This document shows positions 1-6,656 of a DNA stretch of 8,129 nt, piece after piece. The position numbers and the translations under genes are program-made. Position 1 is the first letter of the stretch. Every line of letters starts with the position of its first letter. The notes below the pieces were generated by a model. That model was not told the origin of the DNA. It did no database searches and worked only from the letters and a program-made list of their open reading frames with translations. The DNA is taken from NCBI GenBank assembly GCA_031257655.1, contig JAIROF010000166.1, positions 1 to 8,129 on the forward strand, read 5' to 3'. This DNA is from Prevotellaceae bacterium (lineage in GTDB: Bacteria; Bacteroidota; Bacteroidia; Bacteroidales; UBA932).

Positions 1-1524
1 TTGAGGGGTCATTCCCTGCGGTTTGCCCGCAAGGAAGTTTTTCAGCGCAATGTTTCTGCCGTTCGACCAGCCTTTTGCCTGCCGGGTTTGCAGCACCGGC
101 TGAAGGGTGGTATTGCTGGAGTTGAAGTAGTACACTATGCGCGTTTTGCTTTCGCCGCTCGGGGTGGGTTGCGATGCCGAAGGTTTCAGGTCTAAGAGCA
201 GGTTGAGCGATTTTTCCCACTCCTCCTGGCGCGATATTTGCGCAACCACCGGGCGGTGCGGCAGCTCGGCGGCGATTTTCCGGTACAGCGCTTTAAATTT
301 TTCATCCTCGTACCACTCGTGGGCAACGTAGGCGATTTCGTGCGCCAGAGTGAGGTAGCCGGAGCGGGCGGCTTTTTGTACCGTCGCAAAAACCTTGTCT
401 GCGCTGTCGCGGTCGGGCTTTGCGCCCACAGTGTAGAGCACCAGAATGCTCAGCGCCGACGGCATCGCTATGCTCTCCTCCCTAACCTTGAGGCACTGCA
501 ACAGCTTGGGGATGCGCATGTCTACCTCCTTCTTTCTGTTCAGCGCATGGTCTACCACCGTTTCAAAGTAGCAGTGCAGCGCCGTAGGGAGGCCGTTTTT
601 TTTTCCTATCCACCGGCTTATTTTTTGCAGCATGGGCGTTCCGTCGGTATCCATGTTCAGCAGCGTGGCCAAGTGGTAGAACACGAAGTGGGGCGCTGCC
701 GGAAGCAGGACGCCCTTTAAGTGTTGCTGCTGCACTTTCAGCCCTTTTTCAAAAAGCACAAACGCTTCGCCCGTATTGCCTGCCATAGCTTCCGACGAGG
801 CTTTGATAAACAGCCCCACGTCGGTTGAGTCGCCCACGCTCAGCTCCTTAAGGCGTCCGGAAAAGAAGCCAATCGTTTCGCGAAGGTAGGAAAAGCTCAG
901 GAGGCTATCGTACTTTGAAAGCTGCGCCACCCGCTCAAACAGGCGGAGGATTTCGGGGAGCGATTCCAGCATGTACATGGCCTCGCTTGAGATGTTGTCG
1001 AGCGCCAGCTGCAGCACGCGCTCGCCAATGCGGTGCAGGTACGGATTGTACGTTTCGTCCCGAATCAAGCTGGTGTAGAAGCTTATTTTCTTTGGGGTCG
1101 GGACAATCATGCATATTTCCTCATACTTTTTGTACTCATCGCCCAGGAATAGAAGCGCGTAAAGGCAGTTTCGGAGCCGCCGCAGGTCCGACGATTCGAT
1201 GCTGTAACCGGAGCCGAAGTCGCTGTTATTTTGTATGCTATTCCAGTACACTCCAAAACCTATCAGATCAGGGTAGATGTACAGCATAAAGTCGACCGTT
1301 GCGGAGTATTTTGTCTCCCGGCCTTTTTCGCTATCAAAAAGGCCGTACTCGACGGCTGTATCCAAAATTGATTTTACCTGCTTTTGAGATTGAGGCTTTG
1401 AAGATGTTAGCAGGTTAAAAACCTCAAAAGCCGAAAAGTCGAACGCCTTGAGCGCCGCCAGCTTCAGCACAATTTTATCCCTCTTGGAAAACGAGTTGTA
1501 GTGGTTAATCTTTGATTGCTGCAT
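1..1524 (-). CDS. N-terminal 508 residues of a large protein, probably a Bacteroidota SNF2-type helicase (3' end outside the window)
   Basis: Reading the minus strand from the ATG at 1524-1522 gives 508 uninterrupted codons to position 1. I checked every triplet and found no in-frame stop, so the gene continues past the left edge. An in-frame TAA lies a short way upstream and no other ATG intervenes, so this start is well fixed. The protein begins MQQSKINHYNSFSKRDKIVL. It is mostly helical, soluble-looking sequence without signal peptide or membrane segments. The last ~50 residues (about 460-508: RIVYYFNSSNTTLQPVLQ, then GWSNGRNIALKNF and GMTPQ) resemble, from memory, the segment preceding the SNF2 ATPase core in large Bacteroidota helicases, where a 'QP...Q...GW..GR..ALK' stretch is typical. 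The ATPase motifs (Walker A, DEAH) would lie beyond the edge and cannot be seen, so the identity is inferred. The alternative is another large DNA- or RNA-acting protein with this N-terminal region. It follows the flippase gene on the same strand after 207 nt and probably has its own promoter. Confidence 0.6.
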   Translation of the reverse strand, partial: MQQSKINHYNSFSKRDKIVLKLAALKAFDFSAFEVFNLLTSSKPQSQKQVKSILDTAVEYGLFDSEKGRETKYSATVDFMLYIYPDLIGFGVYWNSIQNNSDFGSGYSIESSDLRRLRNCLYALLFLGDEYKKYEEICMIVPTPKKISFYTSLIRDETYNPYLHRIGERVLQLALDNISSEAMYMLESLPEILRLFERVAQLSKYDSLLSFSYLRETIGFFSGRLKELSVGDSTDVGLFIKASSEAMAGNTGEAFVLFEKGLKVQQQHLKGVLLPAAPHFVFYHLATLLNMDTDGTPMLQKISRWIGKKNGLPTALHCYFETVVDHALNRKKEVDMRIPKLLQCLKVREESIAMPSALSILVLYTVGAKPDRDSADKVFATVQKAARSGYLTLAHEIAYVAHEWYEDEKFKALYRKIAAELPHRPVVAQISRQEEWEKSLNLLLDLKPSASQPTPSGESKTRIVYYFNSSNTTLQPVLQTRQAKGWSNGRNIALKNFLAGKPQGMTPQ

Positions 1525-1618
1525 AAATTCGTATGGAGCGTAACGTAGCGTTTGTATTTTTTGAGATTACCTGCAAAAACAGCAGCCAACAGCACAAGCT
1601 GCCATCACTTTACCGGCG

Positions 1619-1649
1619 CAAAAGTAAGCATTTTAGGCGAATTGGCAAA
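1619..1649 (-). promoter_or_regulatory. Possible Bacteroidota-type promoter for the 1-1524 gene
   Basis: On the minus strand a TTG (1649-1647) is followed after 19 nt by TACTTTTTG (1627-1619). This is close to the Bacteroidota -7 consensus TAnnTTTG but has one extra T between the TA and the TTTG. It would give a leader of roughly 85-90 nt before the ATG at 1524. The spacing and position are right and the -7 box is imperfect, so this is a moderate to weak call. Confidence 0.35.
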
Positions 1650-1731
1650 TGCCGGCTAATTCTTTTTTTTGAGGTGCGACGAAATGGATGCTCACATCAC
1701 CCAACCATGTGCACGCTACCCCCCAAGCGCA

Positions 1732-3216
1732 TTATCGTCCAAAAATCCGCTTGAGCGCGATGCGTATGGCGCTGTTCAGGTCTTCGGACACGTTGAGAAA
1801 GTAGAGCAGCGCCACGCCGAGCGCCGATGCTATTGCCGTGCGGTGCAGGCCGTCGATCCAGGGGTTGTCGAGGCGCGGCAAAAAGTGGTTGACGCAGGCC
1901 ACGACGCAGAAAGTGAGGATGAGCCGCACCATGCCAAGCGTGTACGGGTTTCCCTTCACCTTTCGCTGCACCACCCACTGCTGCGCGGCGTACGAGAGCA
2001 GGCAGCTCAGCACGGTGGCAACGGCAGCGCCGGATATCCCCCAGCGGGGTATCAGCAGGTTGTTGGTCAGAATGCCCACGGCTACGATGAAAAACGTAAA
2101 GTACAGGCTCCAGTGGTAGTACTTTGAAAAGCTTATCAGCACCCCTCCAAAGTTGTGCGTCACCGATACCAGCTTCGACACTCCGATGAAAAAGACGACC
2201 CACTTCCCGGCGCTGTAGGTAGCGCCGTTGGGAATGATGTCGAAAATGTTGTCGATATTTATCCAAATCAGCACGAACACGCACCCGCCCGTGAGCAGCT
2301 GGGTAAGGGCAACCTTTTGGTAGAGGGTTTTGGCGGCCTGAAAATCGCCCTGCTTGAGCGCATCGGCGGCCAGCGGAGAGGCAATGGCGGTGACAGACCG
2401 CGAGGGGATGTCTATCACCGAAGCCATGTAAAAGGCGATGGTAAATATGCCGGCGGACTCCAGCCCGAGGTGCGAGGTAACCATCAGCAAGTCCAGCTTA
2501 CCCAAAATTGACCCGCCCAAAGCGCCTGCAATAAGGAACAGGGAGTACCTGAAAATACTCTTGCGCAGCGGCTTGCTGACGAACGAAACGCTGTACCGCA
2601 GCGACGTGCTGCCGATTTTCGGCACGTAAAAAAACATGAACAGCATGGCCAGCCCCTGCACCGCCACAACTCCCGCCACCAGCCCGTCCTTGCCCGTAAC
2701 GTGGTACCCGTACAGCAGGTACACCAGCAGCGTCAGCACCCGAACGCCGATTTCGCGGTTGAGCTTCGGCACGCTGATGCGCATGTTGACGTTCGAGTAG
2801 GTTTCGAGCACCGTCAGGTAGGTAGAAAAAACAATCAGCGGGATGATCCAGTAGTAGTAGTCCACAAAGAGCGCCGACTTTTTTATAAAAAAGTCGGTTA
2901 CCGGCTCCTTCAGCACAAGGTAAACGAGCGTAAACAGGAGGCACCCCACAAGGGGCAGCGCCATGATGTAGAAAAAAAAGCCGTTGTTGGCGCCGCCGTC
3001 CTTAAAGTAGGGAAAAAAGCGCACTATCGACGACGAAGCGCCCAGCTGCGCAAGCCCGGCAAACAGGAAGCCGACCTCAAGCACAACCTTTGTTAGCCCT
3101 ACGTCTTCCGGCGAAAGCAGGCTGGTAACAACGAACATGGTGGTCAAAAAGCCAATAAATGACCCCACGTACGTTACAACCGTCCCCTTTATGCTTTGAC
3201 GAATAATGATGCCCAT
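1732..3216 (-). CDS. Polysaccharide flippase-like membrane protein (MOP superfamily, Wzx/oligosaccharide exporter type)
   Basis: This 494-residue integral membrane protein fits the MOP exporter superfamily, whose Wzx-type members move lipid-linked oligosaccharides across the inner membrane. About 12-14 hydrophobic helices are visible, including residues ~13-32, 80-100, 117-137, 160-200 and several after 340. The N-terminus (MGIIIRQSIKGTVVTYVG, then a conserved-looking LLSPEDVGL) is characteristic of Bacteroidota members, and the length is normal for the family. The reading frame stays open upstream to an ATG at 3279, but I chose the ATG at 3216-3214. The family N-terminus starts there, GAGGAAG precedes it, and the -7 promoter box at 3248-3241 would place the transcript start downstream of the 3279 codon. 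The C-terminus ends in a basic helix (IRIALKRIFGR). It is divergent from the GH125 gene. No glycosyltransferases or polymerase are in view, so the substrate (O-antigen, capsule or other glycan) cannot be named. Confidence 0.85.
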   Translation of the reverse strand: MGIIIRQSIKGTVVTYVGSFIGFLTTMFVVTSLLSPEDVGLTKVVLEVGFLFAGLAQLGASSSIVRFFPYFKDGGANNGFFFYIMALPLVGCLLFTLVYLVLKEPVTDFFIKKSALFVDYYYWIIPLIVFSTYLTVLETYSNVNMRISVPKLNREIGVRVLTLLVYLLYGYHVTGKDGLVAGVVAVQGLAMLFMFFYVPKIGSTSLRYSVSFVSKPLRKSIFRYSLFLIAGALGGSILGKLDLLMVTSHLGLESAGIFTIAFYMASVIDIPSRSVTAIASPLAADALKQGDFQAAKTLYQKVALTQLLTGGCVFVLIWINIDNIFDIIPNGATYSAGKWVVFFIGVSKLVSVTHNFGGVLISFSKYYHWSLYFTFFIVAVGILTNNLLIPRWGISGAAVATVLSCLLSYAAQQWVVQRKVKGNPYTLGMVRLILTFCVVACVNHFLPRLDNPWIDGLHRTAIASALGVALLYFLNVSEDLNSAIRIALKRIFGR

Positions 3217-3240
3217 GCTTCCTCTTTTACATTTTTTGTG

Positions 3241-3269
3241 CAAATATACATCTTTGCTTGTAAATCCAA
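3241..3269 (-). promoter_or_regulatory. Promoter for the flippase gene
   Basis: On the minus strand TTG (3269-3267) is followed after 18 nt by TATATTTG (3248-3241), an exact match to the Bacteroidota TAnnTTTG -7 element. Initiation would be expected near 3234-3237, leaving a leader of about 20 nt before the ATG at 3216. It overlaps the oppositely directed promoter of the GH125 gene, so the two upstream boxes lie within each other's spacers. Confidence 0.7.
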
Positions 3270-3288
3270 AATTTTTCATGTATGTTTG
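3258..3288 (+). promoter_or_regulatory. Promoter for the GH125 gene
   Basis: TTG (3258-3260) is followed after 20 nt by TATGTTTG (3281-3288), an exact match to TAnnTTTG. Expected initiation near 3292-3296 gives a 40-45 nt AT-rich leader ending just before the ATG at 3336. There is no obvious Shine-Dalgarno sequence, as is usual in Bacteroidota. Its TTG overlaps the spacer of the divergent flippase promoter. Confidence 0.7.
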
Positions 3289-3335
3289 CCGACGCTAATG
3301 ATGGTTGAAAATTTAAATCACACGGACATCAAATT

Positions 3336-4787
3336 ATGGAAATCACACGACGCAAATTTATTAGAACAGGCGCCGCCACCCTTGCAGGCTTGGCCGCCGC
3401 CGGCAGCAGCTTGCTGGCCAGCGGCGCACAGGGCGGCGAAGCGGCAAAAGCGGGCGGCGCACCGGCGCAGCCCGCCGCCAATGCGCCGCGCCGCTTTAGG
3501 TCAAAGGCGGTAGACGCTACCATTGCCCAGGTAAAGTCAAAGCTGAGCGACCGCAAGCTGGCGCAGATGTTTGAGCAGTGCTTCCCCAACACGCTCAACA
3601 CCACCGTAACCCACCGGCTGCTCAACGGCAACCCCGACACCTTTGTCATCACGGGCGACATCCACGCCATGTGGCTGCGCGATTCTTCGGCGCAGGTGTG
3701 GCCCTACCTCCCGCTGGTAAACCGCGACGAGGCGCTCAAGGCAATGGTCAACGGCCTCATCCGCCGGCAGGCCGCCTGCGTGTGCATCGACCCTTACGCC
3801 AACGCCTTTAACGACGGCCCCGCGGGCGGCGAATGGCAAAAAGATTTGACCGACATGAAGCCCGAGCTGCACGAGCGCAAGTGGGAGATCGATTCGCTCT
3901 GCTACACCGTCCGCCTGGCCTACGGCTACTGGAAGGCTACCGGCGACACGTCGGCTTTTGACGCCCAGTGGACAAAAGCCACCCACCTTATCTACCAAAC
4001 CTTTGTGGAGCAGCAGCGCAAAAAGGACAAAGGCCCCTACAAGTTTCAGCGGCGCACCGAGCGGCAGCTCGACACCCTCTCCAACGATGGCTGGGGAAAC
4101 CCCGTCAACCCGGTGGGCCTTATCGTCTCCTCGTTCCGCCCCTCCGACGACGCCACCACCCTCGGATTCCTCGTCCCCTCCAACCTCTTTGCCGCCCTCT
4201 CGCTGCGCCAGCTCGCCGAGCTGCACACGGCGGTAACGGGCGATAAGGAGTTCGCCGCAAAGTGCACCGCGCTGGCCGGCGAAGTGGAGGCGGCAATCAA
4301 GCGCTACGCCGTGGTGGAGCGCCCCGGATACGGACGGGTGTACGCCTACGAGGTCGATGGCTTTGGCAACCACCTCTGCATGGACGACGCCAACGTGCCC
4401 AGCCTCCTTTCGCTCCCCTACCTTGGCTGCTGCGCCCCTGCCGACCCCATCTACCAGAACACCCGCCGCCTGATATGGAGCAAGGACAACCCCTACTTCT
4501 TTGCCGGCGCGGCAGGCGAAGGCATCGGAGGCCCGCACATCGGCTACGACTACATCTGGCCGATGAGCATCATCATGCGCGCCCTCACCAGCATCAACGA
4601 AAACGAAATACGCCGCTGCGTGCGGATGCTGCGCGACACCGACGGCGGAACGGGGTTCATGCACGAATCCTTCCACAAGGACAACCCCGCCAACTTTACC
4701 CGAAAATGGTTTGCCTGGGCAAACACCCTCTTTGGAGAGCTGATCGTTACGCTGGTAAACGGCGGAAAAGCGCACCTGCTCGCCTGA
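3336..4787 (+). CDS. Tat-exported glycoside hydrolase family 125 (exo-alpha-1,6-mannosidase family)
   Basis: This 483-residue enzyme belongs to GH125 (formerly DUF1237), whose characterised members are inverting exo-alpha-1,6-mannosidases that trim mannosyl units from N-glycan or mannan oligosaccharides. Residues 1-33 are a twin-arginine signal (TRRKFI at 4-9, then an Ala/Gly/Leu hydrophobic stretch), so export of the folded protein to the periplasm is expected. A Gly/Ala/Pro-rich linker follows (about 33-51), then the (alpha/alpha)6-type catalytic domain. Family landmarks are HAMWLRDSSAQVWPYLPL (110-127), KWEIDSLCY (182-190), FRPSDDATT (267-275), DDANVPSLLSLPYLG (350-364), GPHIGYDYIWPMS (399-411) and MHESFHKDNP (442-451). 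D271 and E444 are 173 apart, the spacing I recall for the acid/base pair D220/E393 of the Clostridium perfringens enzyme, so they are the likely catalytic pair. The length is normal once the leader is included. It is divergent from the flippase. A possible role in glycan foraging or turnover is inference; no SusC/SusD pair is in view. Confidence 0.93.
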   Translation: MEITRRKFIRTGAATLAGLAAAGSSLLASGAQGGEAAKAGGAPAQPAANAPRRFRSKAVDATIAQVKSKLSDRKLAQMFEQCFPNTLNTTVTHRLLNGNPDTFVITGDIHAMWLRDSSAQVWPYLPLVNRDEALKAMVNGLIRRQAACVCIDPYANAFNDGPAGGEWQKDLTDMKPELHERKWEIDSLCYTVRLAYGYWKATGDTSAFDAQWTKATHLIYQTFVEQQRKKDKGPYKFQRRTERQLDTLSNDGWGNPVNPVGLIVSSFRPSDDATTLGFLVPSNLFAALSLRQLAELHTAVTGDKEFAAKCTALAGEVEAAIKRYAVVERPGYGRVYAYEVDGFGNHLCMDDANVPSLLSLPYLGCCAPADPIYQNTRRLIWSKDNPYFFAGAAGEGIGGPHIGYDYIWPMSIIMRALTSINENEIRRCVRMLRDTDGGTGFMHESFHKDNPANFTRKWFAWANTLFGELIVTLVNGGKAHLLA

Positions 4788-4851
4788 CGCGTAGCGGCGC
4801 GGGCAACCCTCACAGTCCGGCTACCCGAAACCCTCAAAGCGCAGGACTTTT

Positions 4852-4867
4852 CGGGGCTATCGCCCCG
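4852..4867. other. Small GC-rich hairpin
   Basis: CGGGGC (4852-4857) and GCCCCG (4862-4867) form a 6-bp perfect stem with a TATC loop, 65 nt after the GH125 stop codon. No T-tract follows on either strand, so I do not call it an intrinsic terminator. It abuts the palindromic repeat module and may be part of it. Confidence 0.4.
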
Positions 4868-4869
4868 CC

Positions 4870-4969
4870 CCGTCCCGTAGGGACGGAATAATTGAGAATT
4901 GAGAATTGAGAATTGAGAATTTGAAAACGGAATGTCCACGCTATCGCCCCGTCCCGTAGGGACGGGGCG
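4870..4969. repeat. Palindrome / heptamer repeat module between the GH125 gene and pyrH
   Basis: The module starts with the palindrome CCGTCCC-GTA-GGGACGG (4870-4886). Next come four tandem copies of ATTGAGA (4891-4918), then TTGAAAACGGAATGTCCACG (4921-4940), then a second, longer palindrome. The second has an 11-bp perfect stem, CGCCCCGTCCC (4945-4955) with GGGACGGGGCG (4959-4969) and a 3-nt GTA loop. The same order of parts recurs in reverse orientation at 7000-7178, and a sister version without the heptamers forms the 52-bp array at 6657-6891. It lies about 60 nt before the pyrH start, so any pyrH promoter must be in the AT-rich 4970-5027 interval, where I see only a weak candidate (TAACTTG at 5006-5012). 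Neither palindrome is followed by a T-tract. Confidence 0.85.
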
Positions 4970-5027
4970 GGATTATTGCAAAATATTAGCATTCAATAAA
5001 TCAAATAACTTGCGAAAGTTGAATAAT

Positions 5028-5738
5028 ATGATAAAGTACAAACGAATACTCCTCAAGCTGAGCGGCGAAGCCCTCATGGGCGACGCCGCCTACGGCATCA
5101 GCCCCGACGTGCTCAACTCCTACGCCGAGCAAATAAAAGAGGTGGTAGCGATGGGCGTGCAGGTTGGGGTGGTCATTGGCGGCGGGAATATTTTTCGCGG
5201 GCTAAGCGGCGTCGACAAAGGGTTTGACCGCGTAAAGGGCGACCAAATGGGCATGCTGGCAACCGTCATCAACAGCATCGGGTTGCAGTGCGCGCTCGAG
5301 GGCAAGGGCTGCAAGGCGCGAACGTTCACCTCCGTGTTCATGGAGCCGGTGGGCGAAAGCTTCTCCAAAAACAAGGCGCTGAGCTGCATGGAGCGCGGCT
5401 ACGTGGCCATCATCGGCGGCGGAACGGGCAACCCCTTCTTCACCACCGACAGCGCCTCCGCCCTCCGCGCCATAGAGCTGGAGGCAAACCTCCTCCTCAA
5501 GGGCACCCGCGTGGACGGCGTGTACACCGCCGACCCCGAAAAAGACAGCGCGGCAACCAAGTTCGACAGCATTACCTACGACGAGGCCTACTCCAGAGGC
5601 CTAAAGATTATGGACCTCGCCGCATTTGCCCTCTGCAAGGACAACGCCATGCCCATTCTGGTGTTCAACATGAACCGCGTGGGCAACCTGAAACGAATTG
5701 TGCTGGGCGAAGCCGTCGGCACGCTGATACACCGTTAG
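5028..5738 (+). CDS. pyrH: Uridylate (UMP) kinase
   Basis: This is a 236-residue cytoplasmic UMP kinase of the amino-acid-kinase fold, which phosphorylates UMP to UDP with ATP in pyrimidine nucleotide synthesis. Visible landmarks are the N-terminal phosphate loop RILLKLSGEAL (6-16), VVIGGGNIFRG (48-58), DQMGMLATVINS (72-83), IIGGGTGNPFFTTDSA (128-143) for nucleotide binding, and LLLKGTRVDGVYTADP (155-170). The C-terminus NLKRIVLGEAVGTLI is typical. The frame stays open upstream to 4932, but that extension runs through the palindromic repeat and has no family similarity. The ATG at 5028 gives the expected MIKYKRILLKLSG start and normal length. The gene for ribonuclease HII follows after 5 nt, so the two are very likely co-transcribed. 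The usual neighbour frr is not seen here. Confidence 0.97.
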   Translation: MIKYKRILLKLSGEALMGDAAYGISPDVLNSYAEQIKEVVAMGVQVGVVIGGGNIFRGLSGVDKGFDRVKGDQMGMLATVINSIGLQCALEGKGCKARTFTSVFMEPVGESFSKNKALSCMERGYVAIIGGGTGNPFFTTDSASALRAIELEANLLLKGTRVDGVYTADPEKDSAATKFDSITYDEAYSRGLKIMDLAAFALCKDNAMPILVFNMNRVGNLKRIVLGEAVGTLIHR

Positions 5739-5743
5739 CGACC

Positions 5744-6352
5744 ATGCTTGCGCCGTTTTTTTCGTCGAGCAGCGCCGAAGCCGGCTGCGACGAGGCCGGC
5801 AGGGGATGCCTGGCCGGGCCGGTGTTTGCCGCCGCCGTGATGCTCCCGCGCAGCTTTTACCACCCCCTGCTCAACGACTCCAAGCAGGTGCGGGAGGAAG
5901 ACCGCGACGCGCTGCGCCGCTACATTGAGCTGAACGCCGAAGACTGGGCGGTGGCGCAGGTGAGCAGCGCCGAAATCGACAGCGCCAACATCCTCAAAGC
6001 CTCCTTCATGGCCATGCACCGGGCTATTGCCCAGCTGAAAAAAACGCCAACGCTCCTCCTCATAGACGGCAACCGCTTTGCGCCCTACCCCGCCATTCCC
6101 CACCGCTGCATCGTGCAGGGAGACGCCAAGTACGCCAGCATTGCCGCCGCCTCCATCCTCGCCAAAACCCACCGCGACGCCTTTATGCTGGAGCTGGACA
6201 GGCACTTCCCGCAGTACGCATGGCGCGAAAACAAAGGCTACCCCACCGCCAAGCACCGCCAGGCCATTGCGCTGCACGGCGCCACGCCCTTCCACCGCAA
6301 ATCCTTCAACCTGATGGGCAAAAACGCCGAACAAGCCAGCTTGTTTTTTTAA
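5744..6352 (+). CDS. rnhB: Ribonuclease HII
   Basis: This 202-residue enzyme cleaves the RNA strand of RNA-DNA hybrids and starts ribonucleotide excision repair by nicking 5' of single ribonucleotides in DNA. The type 2 RNase H signature GCDEAGRGCLAGPV (14-27) supplies D16 and E17. LLLIDGNRF (104-112) supplies D108, and QGDAKYASIAAASILAKTHRD (from 125) supplies D127, completing the DEDD active site. GYPTAKHRQAI (165-175) is also conserved. The start at 5744 lies 5 nt after the pyrH stop. The frame is open far upstream, but that part is a shadow of pyrH and lacks similarity. The last residues, QASLFF, resemble the sliding-clamp-binding motif QL(S/D)LF. The TAA stop (6350-6352) runs directly into the GGTTAAT array. 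No intrinsic terminator is evident behind it. Confidence 0.97.
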   Translation: MLAPFFSSSSAEAGCDEAGRGCLAGPVFAAAVMLPRSFYHPLLNDSKQVREEDRDALRRYIELNAEDWAVAQVSSAEIDSANILKASFMAMHRAIAQLKKTPTLLLIDGNRFAPYPAIPHRCIVQGDAKYASIAAASILAKTHRDAFMLELDRHFPQYAWRENKGYPTAKHRQAIALHGATPFHRKSFNLMGKNAEQASLFF

Positions 6353-6353
6353 T

Positions 6354-6416
6354 GGTTAACGGTTAATGGTTAACGGTTAATGGTTAATGGTTAATGGTTA
6401 ATGGTTAATGGTTAAT
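6354..6416 (+). repeat. Heptamer array GGTTAAY, nine copies, starting at the rnhB stop codon
   Basis: Nine perfectly phased 7-nt units fill 6354-6416. Copies one and three are GGTTAAC and the rest GGTTAAT. The rnhB stop (TAA, 6350-6352) plus the next T supply the end of a preceding partial unit, so the array begins on the stop codon. Because 7 is not a multiple of 3 and TAA is present on both strands of each unit, three copies place stops in all six frames. The reverse complement of this array sits at 7291-7332, again against a gene's stop codon. Confidence 0.9.
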
Positions 6417-6528
6417 GGCGCAAAGCGCAATCCTCACGGAATGCTTTCCCTGCGGGGGTAGCGTCGTAAATTGTAAGAAGCGAAAAACGGCCAATTCTTT
6501 TTTTTTGAAGCGCTATGAAAAGATTGCA
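6417..6528. other. Intergenic stretch with no recognised gene
   Basis: This stretch contains only small inverted repeats (GCGCAAAGCGC at 6419-6429 and CCCTGCGGGG near 6449-6458) and a run of nine T's at about 6498-6506 preceded by GGCCAATTC. The T-run is not preceded by a good stem, so it is not a convincing terminator. A similar AATTC plus T-run plus GA sequence occurs at 1659-1672. Confidence 0.4.
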
Positions 6529-6585
6529 TAGCCAATCTCCTACCACCTCCCCCGTATGGCGGCGGTGTGGGTAGGAGATTGGCTA
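6529..6585. other. Large perfect-stem hairpin
   Basis: TAGCCAATCTCCTACC (6529-6544) and GGTAGGAGATTGGCTA (6570-6585) form a 16-bp perfect inverted repeat around a 25-nt loop. The loop can add more pairs (CACC with GGTG). Shorter alternative hairpins share its left arm, such as AGATTG (6521-6526) with CAATCT (6533-6538). There is no T-tract after it on either strand, so it is not a standard intrinsic terminator. It sits just outside the 49-bp inverted repeat and could stabilise the rnhB transcript end. That role is inference. Confidence 0.75.
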
Positions 6586-6591
6586 CGCCGT

Positions 6592-6640
6592 CATTGTCTG
6601 AACTCGGATTTTTGGGATTTGAATGATTTTTGGGATTGAA
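6592..6640. repeat. Left arm of a 49-bp imperfect inverted repeat
   Basis: The arm begins CATTGTCTGAACTCGG and continues with two TTTTTGGGATT blocks. Its reverse complement at 7188-7236 matches at 43 of 49 positions without gaps. The arms enclose the two palindromic module arrays. No transposase gene lies between them, so this is not a complete insertion sequence. Within each arm TTTTTGGGATT is itself directly repeated. Confidence 0.85.
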
Positions 6641-6656
6641 TCCGCCCCGCCCCGTC

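Noticed and set aside
238..720. 160-codon plus-strand frame
   Set aside because: It is antisense to the continuous 508-codon minus-strand frame, with Arg/Gln/His-rich composition typical of a shadow.
3217..3279. N-terminal extension of the flippase from the ATG at 3279
   Set aside because: It spans the -7 promoter box at 3241-3248, and the family N-terminus starts at the ATG at 3216.
3537..4775. 412-codon minus-strand frame
   Set aside because: It lies opposite the clearly coding GH125 gene. Long antisense frames are expected from its GC-rich codon use, and the peptide has no recognisable domain.
4945..4969. Intrinsic terminator for the GH125 gene
   Set aside because: The 11-bp stem is strong but is followed by GGATTATTGC rather than a T-tract, and the same palindrome recurs as a repeat elsewhere.
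4932..5027. N-terminal extension of pyrH from the ATG at 4932
   Set aside because: It translates the palindromic repeat (SPRPVGTGRD) and is absent from the UMP kinase family.
5288..5743. Long upstream extension of the rnhB frame
   Set aside because: It overlaps pyrH in another frame and reads as Arg/His/Gly-rich shadow sequence. The RNase HII similarity begins only after the ATG at 5744.
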